Notes under the pieces: model-generated
Database searches by the model: none
The model's input: only the letters and a program-made list of their open reading frames with translations
What the model was told of the DNA's origin: nothing
In this document: positions 59,104 through 64,000 of the stretch, piece after piece
Position numbering within the stretch: position 1 is the first letter of the stretch
Layout: each line of letters starts with the position of its first letter
Assembly (NCBI RefSeq): GCF_000152705.1
Contig: NZ_CH672413.1
Coordinates: forward strand, 2,732,139-2,796,138
DNA: 64,000 bases
DNA from: Janibacter sp. HTCC2649
GTDB lineage: Bacteria > Actinomycetota > Actinomycetes > Actinomycetales > Dermatophilaceae
Direction: 5' to 3'
Translations under genes and position numbers: made by a program

Positions 59104-59814
59104 ATGCACTGCGGATCGTGTGGAGCCGATCTGATCCCGGACGCGCGCTTCTGCACGCGCTGCGGCGCCAGGGTCGAGCTCGGCTCGCTCCTCGGTGTCG
59201 GCACGGACCTTCCGCCGGTGCCCGCCCAACCTCCCGTGGCGACTGAGCCCCAGCCGGTCGCGCCGACCGAGGGCCACCACGGTCCCGGCGGCAACTTCAC
59301 GCCGGGTCGCATCGCCGCCATGGTCGCGACCTTCGTCGTGCTCACCATCCTCGGAACGTTCGTCCTGAGTCAGCTCTTCGGCTCCGACGTGGCTGACGCA
59401 CCGAACTCTGCCGCCACCTCCGCGAGCACCAGCGCGGGCCCGGACACCGCGAGCCCGTCAGGTGAGCCGTCGCCCGAGCCGAGCCCTTCGGAGTCGAGCA
59501 CGCCAGAGCCGAGCACCCCAGAGCCGAGCGCGTCACCCACCTCGACCACGGCGTTACCCGCGGGTGCCCGGCGATGTTCCCAGGGCGGCAACGATCCGGT
59601 CGCGACGGCATACTCCGGCAACAAGGACACGTCCTGCGCGTTCAGCAACGCGGTCCGCAAGGCCTACCGCGAGGCGGGCGCGGCGACCGACCCCAAGCCG
59701 TTCCGCACCTACAGCACCGTGACCAAGCGCTGGTACGACGTCACCTGTGACACGGCCAGCCCGGTCCGGTGCCAGAGCGCCGACGGTGCCGCCGTGGTGT
59801 TTCTTGGTCCCTAG
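59104..59814 (+). CDS. Zinc-ribbon membrane protein 2
   Basis: 236 residues with the same design: zinc ribbon (MHCGSCGADLIPDARFCTRCG), LGVGTDLPPVP, a shorter linker, TM helix (about 69-90), Ser/Pro/Glu stalk, and the four-Cys extracellular module (ARRCSQGG, DTSCAF, YDVTCDTASPVRC). It begins 17 nt after its paralogue, so they are an operon ended by the terminator that follows. Confidence 0.8.
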   Translation: MHCGSCGADLIPDARFCTRCGARVELGSLLGVGTDLPPVPAQPPVATEPQPVAPTEGHHGPGGNFTPGRIAAMVATFVVLTILGTFVLSQLFGSDVADAPNSAATSASTSAGPDTASPSGEPSPEPSPSESSTPEPSTPEPSASPTSTTALPAGARRCSQGGNDPVATAYSGNKDTSCAFSNAVRKAYREAGAATDPKPFRTYSTVTKRWYDVTCDTASPVRCQSADGAAVVFLGP

Positions 59815-59833
59815 ATCGGGTCAAGACCCATGA

Positions 59834-59869
59834 AGAGACCCCCCGGAAGTTCCCTTCCAGGGGGTCTCT
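59834..59869. terminator. Terminator between convergent zinc-ribbon gene 2 and ino1
   Basis: AGAGACCCCC/GGGGGTCTCT stem with GGAAG/CTTCC on top and a TTCC loop, followed by CGTTGT; it can serve both strands. Confidence 0.88.
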
Positions 59870-59928
59870 CGTTGTGATCAAAGCACAAGCGCGCTGCGTC
59901 TAGTGTGAGCGCTTCCTCGCTTCGCTCG

Positions 59929-61020
59929 TCACCGCTCTTCGGTACCAGCGATGAACGCCTCGAGCTTCTCGCGACCGAGGTCGTCGGGACGCTGCTCCGG
60001 CGGGGACTTCATCAGGTAGGACGAGGCGGACAGCAGGGCGCCACCGACGCCGCGGTCCTTGGCGATCTTCGCCGCACGGATGGCGTCGATGATGATGCCG
60101 GCCGAGTTGGGGGAGTCCCAGACCTCGAGCTTGTACTCCAGGTTCAACGGCACGTCACCGAAGGCGCGACCCTCGAGGCGGACGTAGGCCCACTTGCGGT
60201 CATCGAGCCACGCGACGTAGTCCGACGGGCCGATGTGCACGTTGCGGCTGTCGGTCAGACCCGCGAGCGAACCGGTGAGGTTCGACGTGACTGCCTGCGT
60301 CTTGGAGACCTTCTTGGACTCGAGGCGCTCGCGCTCGAGCATGTTCTTGAAGTCCATGTTGCCGCCGACGTTGAGCTGGTACGTGCGGTCGAGCGTGACA
60401 CCACGGTCTTCGAACAGCTTGGCCATGACGCGGTGCGTGATGGTCGCGCCGACCTGGCTCTTGATGTCGTCACCGATGACGGGGACGCCGGCGTCCTCGA
60501 ACTTCTTGGCCCACACGGGGTCGGAGGCGATGAAGACGGGGAGGGCGTTGACGAAGGCGACCTTCGCGTCGATGGCGCACTGGGCGTAGAACTTGTCGGC
60601 CTGCTCCGAACCCACCGGGAGGTAGGAGACGAGCACGTCGACCTTGGCGTCCTTGAGGGCCTGGACGACGTCGACCGGCTCGGCGCCCGAGAGCTCGATG
60701 GTCTGGGCGTAGTACTTGCCGATGCCATCGAGGGTGTGACCGCGCTGGACCTCGACACCCGTGGTGGGGACGTCCGCGATCTTGATCGTGTTGTTCTCCG
60801 AGGCGTTGATCGCCTCGGACAGGTCCTTGCCGACCTTCTTGTCGTCGACGTCGAACGCTGCGACGAACTCGACGTCGTTGACGTGGTAGTCGCCGAACGT
60901 GACGTGCATGAGGCCGGGCACCGACGCGGTGGCGTCAGCATCCTTGTAGTACTCGACTCCCTGGACGAGCGAGCTCGCACAGTTGCCGACGCCAACGATG
61001 GCGACGCGAATCGAACCCAT
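59929..61020 (-). CDS. ino1: Inositol-3-phosphate synthase
   Basis: 363 residues; converts glucose 6-phosphate to inositol 3-phosphate, feeding phosphatidylinositol and mycothiol synthesis. NAD fold [20 protein letters not shown] (2-21), [35 protein letters not shown], and the conserved [21 protein letters not shown]. Actinobacterial short form. The strong ribosome-binding site AAGAAGGAG fixes the ATG at 61020; the open frame continues upstream but out of register with padR. Likely co-transcribed with padR, 88 nt upstream. Confidence 0.96.
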   Translation of the reverse strand: MGSIRVAIVGVGNCASSLVQGVEYYKDADATASVPGLMHVTFGDYHVNDVEFVAAFDVDDKKVGKDLSEAINASENNTIKIADVPTTGVEVQRGHTLDGIGKYYAQTIELSGAEPVDVVQALKDAKVDVLVSYLPVGSEQADKFYAQCAIDAKVAFVNALPVFIASDPVWAKKFEDAGVPVIGDDIKSQVGATITHRVMAKLFEDRGVTLDRTYQLNVGGNMDFKNMLERERLESKKVSKTQAVTSNLTGSLAGLTDSRNVHIGPSDYVAWLDDRKWAYVRLEGRAFGDVPLNLEYKLEVWDSPNSAGIIIDAIRAAKIAKDRGVGGALLSASSYLMKSPPEQRPDDLGREKLEAFIAGTEER

Positions 61021-61108
61021 GATGGTGTTCTCCTTCTTCTTGTGTGTGCCGTCAATCGGCGTATGCCGTGTGGCTCGGTTGGTCTTGCGGGGCAGGTCCG
61101 TCAGCCGG

Positions 61109-61687
61109 TCAGGGTTGCGGGCCGGGGTCTGTGGGGTGGCGCCGCTCGGCGTCGATGAGCTCGGTGAGCCACCGGACCTCGCGTTCGGTGCTCTCCTCGC
61201 CGTGGCGCTGGAGGGCGGCGGTCCAGGAGTCCAGGCGCTCGCGGCTGCGGCTGGAGTTGGCGCGGACCGTCTCGAGCTGCTCCTCGACGCGGGAGCGGCG
61301 GCCTTCGAGGATGCGGAGCCGGACGTCGGCCTCGGTGCGGCCGAAGAAGGCCAGGCGCACGCCGAACCCGTCGTCCTCGTAGGCCGCGGTGTCGATCCGG
61401 CGGGCGGCGTCCTCGAAGGTCTCCTTGCCGGCGGCCGTGATCTCGTAGACGATCCGGTTGCGACCGGCCGACTTGGCGGCCGACACGGGCTTGCCGGTCG
61501 AGGTCGACTGGGCGATGAGGCCGCGGTCGAGGAGTCCGGACAGCGCCGGGTAGAGCGTCCCGTAGGACAACGCCCGGAAAGCGCCCAGTGCTTCATTGAG
61601 GCGGCTGCGCAGCTGGTAGCCGTGCGCCGGACCCTCGTGGAGCAGCCCGAGGAGAGCGAAGTCGAGCAGCTCGGAACGCTTGCTCAT
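61109..61687 (-). CDS. PadR-family transcriptional regulator
   Basis: 192 residues. N-terminal winged helix ([52 protein letters not shown]) and a C-terminal coiled coil ([27 protein letters not shown]) for dimerisation. It stands upstream of ino1 as in mycobacteria (Rv0047c-Rv0046c) and probably controls its own operon. Confidence 0.92.
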   Translation of the reverse strand: MSKRSELLDFALLGLLHEGPAHGYQLRSRLNEALGAFRALSYGTLYPALSGLLDRGLIAQSTSTGKPVSAAKSAGRNRIVYEITAAGKETFEDAARRIDTAAYEDDGFGVRLAFFGRTEADVRLRILEGRRSRVEEQLETVRANSSRSRERLDSWTAALQRHGEESTEREVRWLTELIDAERRHPTDPGPQP

Positions 61688-61760
61688 ATCTCCACCTCCT
61701 GCTGCTGCCGCCTCCCCTCAGCGGAACCAGGGGTGACAAACTCGGACCTTGTCAGCAGGA

Positions 61761-61789
61761 CTGTACCCGACAGTTATATCGGCGCGATA
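61761..61789 (-). promoter_or_regulatory. Putative padR-ino1 promoter/operator
   Basis: TATAAC on the minus strand (61774-61779) is a possible -10. Overlapping palindromes are TATCG-GCG-CGATA (61777-61789) and CTGT-ACCCG-ACAG (61761-61773). They fit a PadR operator but no binding data are visible here. Confidence 0.4.
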
Positions 61790-61812
61790 CATCGTGGGGA
61801 CGCGGCGCCCAC

Positions 61813-61882
61813 CACAATCGTCCAATAGGGCACGAATGGCGGCAGGAGCCAGAACCATTCGTGCCCTATTGGACGATTTGTG
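61813..61882. repeat. 27-bp near-perfect inverted repeat
   Basis: Arms 61813-61839 and 61855-61882 match over 27 bp with one extra T, containing CCAATAGGGCACGAATGG and its complement, with a 15-nt loop. It is 34 nt after the alpha/beta hydrolase stop on the minus strand. TTCGTGCCC plus GGAC resemble family A, but the middle differs. Confidence 0.75.
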
Positions 61883-61915
61883 TCGGGGGGAGGGGCGGGT
61901 CGGGCAGGGGTGGGG

Positions 61916-62605
61916 TCAGGTGGTGGTGGGGGCTGCTGCAGCCAGGAGCTGGGCGAGCGCTGCGGGCTGGGTGAACATCGGCCAGTGGCCGGAGTCGATG
62001 TCGACCAGCTCCAGCTTCTCGAGCTTCGCGAGCTCCGGGGTGTCACCGCCGTCGATCCACTCCTTTGCCTGCGCCGGCGAGAACTCCGGGCAGATCAGCA
62101 CCCCCGGAACGGTGAATCGCCGCTCGTCCTGCAGGTGCACGACCCCTCGGGTCACGCCCACCGGCACGGGAACCATGTCATCGGCGATGGAGGCCTTGAG
62201 CTCGTCGTCGATGTCGTCCGAGTCCGGTCCTGCGAACTTCTCCCACCCCGGGAACCCCATGAGTCCGTCGACCGGCTCGAAGAAGTCGGCATGGGTCGCG
62301 CCGTCCTCCTCGGGGAACCCACCGATGAACACGACCGATGCGACCTTGTCGGGCCGGGCGTCGGCGGCGAGCCAGGCAAGGCTGCAGGCGGCCGAATGGC
62401 CGACGACGACGGCAGGCTCGGGAGCTGCGTCGACCGCGGCGAGCACCGCTGCCACCTGGTCCTCGAGCGTCGCGCTCGCGTCGCCATCGCCCTGACCGGG
62501 CAGTGACACGGGCACCGCGGTGTGGCCCAGCGCGGTGAGTTCCGGCGCGACGGCGTCCCACGCCGATGAGGTGAGCCAGAGTCCGCCGATGAGGACGATG
62601 TGCAT
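61916..62605 (-). CDS. Alpha/beta hydrolase
   Basis: 229 residues. Nucleophile elbow VVVGHSAACSLAWLA with Ser71, His in IDSGHWPMF near the C-terminus, N-terminal IVLIGGLWLTSSAWDAVAPEL. A soluble esterase-like protein of unknown substrate. ATG at 62605 with GGAGA upstream; the long open frame beyond it is a shadow of the divergent gene. Confidence 0.85.
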   Translation of the reverse strand: MHIVLIGGLWLTSSAWDAVAPELTALGHTAVPVSLPGQGDGDASATLEDQVAAVLAAVDAAPEPAVVVGHSAACSLAWLAADARPDKVASVVFIGGFPEEDGATHADFFEPVDGLMGFPGWEKFAGPDSDDIDDELKASIADDMVPVPVGVTRGVVHLQDERRFTVPGVLICPEFSPAQAKEWIDGGDTPELAKLEKLELVDIDSGHWPMFTQPAALAQLLAAAAPTTT

Positions 62606-62629
62606 GGTCAGGTCTCCTTGGGTCGGGGA

Positions 62630-62682
62630 AGTGTCGTGCTCGGTCCGACCACCGTAGGTCGCGTTGCGGACGAAACACTTCC
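62630..62682. promoter_or_regulatory. Divergent promoter region with inverted repeat
   Basis: GGAAGTGT (62630-62637) and ACACTTCC (62675-62682) are perfect 8-bp arms 37 bp apart, between the hydrolase and WYL genes. A candidate operator for the WYL regulator. Confidence 0.4.
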
Positions 62683-62713
62683 GGTATGCCGTCCGGCGTG
62701 CCATCGTTTCGTC

Positions 62714-63712
62714 GTGCCCTTCGATTCCGCCACGTCCGCAGAGTTGAGCCCCACCGCCCGCGCCCTGCTCACCCTCGAGGTGCTGCAGAACCGGCCCGGG
62801 GTCACGGCCGGCGAGCTGGCTCGCCGGTTGGGGGTGACCGAACGCGCGACGCGACGACACATCGCGATCCTGCGTGAGGCCGGCATACCCGTCGAGTCGA
62901 TGCGCGGACCGCACGGCGGCTACACGTTGGGTCGCGGCGCGGCCCTCGCCCCCGTCGTCTTCACCGAGACCGAAGCGCTCAGCCTCGTCATGGCCGTCAT
63001 CGACAGCCACCCCAGTGCCGCGAGCGCGACCGGCGCCGACGGTGAGGCCGACGCGGTGGGCTCCGCGCTCGACAAAGTCGTCCGGGCCCTGCCCCGGGCC
63101 GCCGGTCGAGAAGCCGCCGCCTTGCGCGAGCACGCCTGCGCCACACCGGATCGCTACCCGAGGCGGCCGGACCCGGCCACGACGAGCGCCCTCGTGGCCG
63201 CGAGCGCCGACCGCCACCAGGTGCGCATCACCTACGGCAGCGAGTCCGGCAAGACCTGGGAGGACGTCACCGATCCGTGGGCGGTCGTCGTCCGGCACAC
63301 CCGCTGGTACCTCCTGTGTCGCTCGCACCGGGCCGACGCCGTGCGCACCTATCGGATCGACCGGATCCGCGAGGTCGTCGACCTCGACGAGAGCTTCACG
63401 CCGCCGGCCGACCTCGACCCCGTCAGCTCCCTCGAGGAGCACCTCGGGATCGGCTGGGAGTTCGAGACGCGGGTCGTGTTCGACGTGTCTCTCACGGAGG
63501 CACAGCGGTGGGTGCACCCGGCCATGGGAGTCCTCGAACGGCATACCGACGGCTGTGTTCTCGTGGGCAGCACGAGCAACCCGACGATGTACGCCAGGGA
63601 GTGGCTGGCCCGCATTCCGCTGCCCCTGCGGGTCGAGGGCGGGCCGGAACTGGTCGACGCCATGAGGTTGGTTGCCGCGCAGTTGCAGGCCGCTGTGGCC
63701 CCCACCACCTGA
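62714..63712 (+). CDS. YafY-type HTH and WYL-domain transcriptional regulator
   Basis: 332 residues. HTH_11-type winged helix (LLTLEVLQNRPGVTAGELARRLGVTERATRRHIAILREAGIPVES), then the WYL core (VRITYGSESGKTWEDVTDPWAVVVRHTRWYLLCRSH...RTYRIDRIREVVDLDESF) and a C-terminal WCX extension. It probably controls the divergent hydrolase. The GTG at 62714 opens the conserved sequence. Longer starts lie in the promoter of the divergent gene. Confidence 0.88.
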   Translation: MPFDSATSAELSPTARALLTLEVLQNRPGVTAGELARRLGVTERATRRHIAILREAGIPVESMRGPHGGYTLGRGAALAPVVFTETEALSLVMAVIDSHPSAASATGADGEADAVGSALDKVVRALPRAAGREAAALREHACATPDRYPRRPDPATTSALVAASADRHQVRITYGSESGKTWEDVTDPWAVVVRHTRWYLLCRSHRADAVRTYRIDRIREVVDLDESFTPPADLDPVSSLEEHLGIGWEFETRVVFDVSLTEAQRWVHPAMGVLERHTDGCVLVGSTSNPTMYAREWLARIPLPLRVEGGPELVDAMRLVAAQLQAAVAPTT

Positions 63713-63722
63713 GCGTGGGGGC
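63698..63722 (+). terminator. Hairpin overlapping the WYL gene stop
   Basis: GCCCCCAC (63698-63705) and GTGGGGGC (63715-63722); the loop contains the TGA stop. Confidence 0.5.
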
Positions 63723-63833
63723 GCGACTTCCTGAATGTGGCACTCAGGTTCGGGGCGTCATACTGGATCAGGCGCCCCCTGCCCAGTGGGTGGTGTGCGC
63801 CCTTGTCCGCATCGTCTGCCCCGAAAGTTCTTC

Positions 63834-64000
63834 ATGAGCAACGCACCCCGCTCGCGCGCCGAGGCCCGCCGTCTCAATGAGGCCTCCCCACGCCGGTCGA
63901 GCAAGGGCGCCCGCAGGGCGTGGCCGCGCCGGATCCTCTACACGCTGATCGGCCTGTTCGTCCTCGGTGTCGCCGGTGTCGGGGTCGCCTACACCCTGAC
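63834..64000 (+). CDS. N-terminus of a probable class A penicillin-binding protein (truncated by window)
   Basis: Only 55 codons are visible: MSNAPRSRAEARRLNEAS, a basic stretch and a TM helix (ILYTLIGLFVLGVAGVGVAYTL). A basic cytoplasmic tail then one TM helix near the ino1-padR locus matches ponA-type peptidoglycan synthases of actinobacteria, but no catalytic sequence is in view, so any bitopic membrane protein is possible. Confidence 0.55.
   Translation, partial: MSNAPRSRAEARRLNEASPRRSSKGARRAWPRRILYTLIGLFVLGVAGVGVAYTL

Noticed and set aside
61021-61596. Upstream extension of the ino1 frame
   Set aside because: It overlaps padR in another frame, has no conserved sequence, and ino1 has a strong ribosome-binding site at its own ATG.
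62606-63544. Long minus-strand frame upstream of the alpha/beta hydrolase
   Set aside because: Shadow of the WYL gene on the other strand; conserved hydrolase sequence starts at 62605.

Overview
The window is a high-GC actinobacterial chromosome segment spanning the replication origin. Gene content and order (rpmH-rnpA-yidD-yidC-jag-rsmG-parA-parB to the right of dnaA, dnaN-gnd-recF-DUF721 to the left, then trxA-trxB-anti-sigma-sigma-pseudokinase-Nudix-pcnA, and ino1-padR near a penicillin-binding protein) point to Micrococcales, probably the Intrasporangiaceae/Dermatophilaceae group. The family assignment is inference from layout and composition only.

Layout. 1-5.9 kb (minus strand): the end of a methionine-type ABC ATPase, an ABC-2 permease, an unusual fusion of a secreted S15-like hydrolase with an ABC ATPase, and a protealysin-like M4 metalloprotease with what looks like its own emfourin inhibitor domain. 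gyrB would be expected beside DUF721 here and is not present. 6.0-12.5 kb (minus): DUF721, recF, gnd, dnaN, oriC with at least six perfect DnaA boxes, and dnaA. 12.8-19.5 kb (plus): rpmH to parB, with seven perfect parS sites between 6.5 and 17.4 kb. 19.6-25.3 kb (minus): trxA, trxB, an anti-sigma-like protein, a SigM-like ECF sigma factor, an MviN-type pseudokinase without the MurJ flippase, and a Nudix hydrolase. 25.4-29.6 kb (plus): a PucR regulator, a DadA-like oxidoreductase and the CCA-adding enzyme. 29.8-34.9 kb (plus): a signalling operon (LpqN-like protein, PP2C phosphatase, zinc-ribbon/FHA protein, transmembrane Ser/Thr kinase, FHA-like/HTH protein). 35.3-39.6 kb: a secreted M6 protease and a DUF559-like gene bracketed by inverted arrays of 33-bp repeats. 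40-59.8 kb (plus): MoxR ATPase, DUF58, a transglutaminase-like membrane protein with a degenerate catalytic site, two giant (about 2,110 residue) membrane-anchored Ig-like/FN3 proteins and two zinc-ribbon membrane proteins, with a small biotin carrier on the opposite strand. 59.9-64 kb: inositol-phosphate synthase, PadR, an alpha/beta hydrolase, a divergent WYL regulator and the start of a class A PBP-like gene.

How it may work together (inference). The signalling operon and the MoxR-DUF58-giant-protein operon look like parts of one envelope system: the kinase has an extracellular domain, the FHA proteins would read phosphothreonine, and MoxR/DUF58/transglutaminase-like genes are translationally coupled to giant surface proteins. 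The same 16-bp palindrome lies about 90-100 bp before the first gene of the signalling operon and before the second giant gene.

Three DNA-level signals stand out. The octamer GTATGCCG/CGGCATAC occurs about 54 times by eye against about 2 expected from composition, on both strands and in several reading frames. A roughly 75-bp element (family B) occurs three times, each within outer inverted arms of different sequence. A 33-bp repeat family (family A) forms single hairpins after dnaA and an ABC permease and tandem arrays around the DUF559-like gene. All counts are hand counts.
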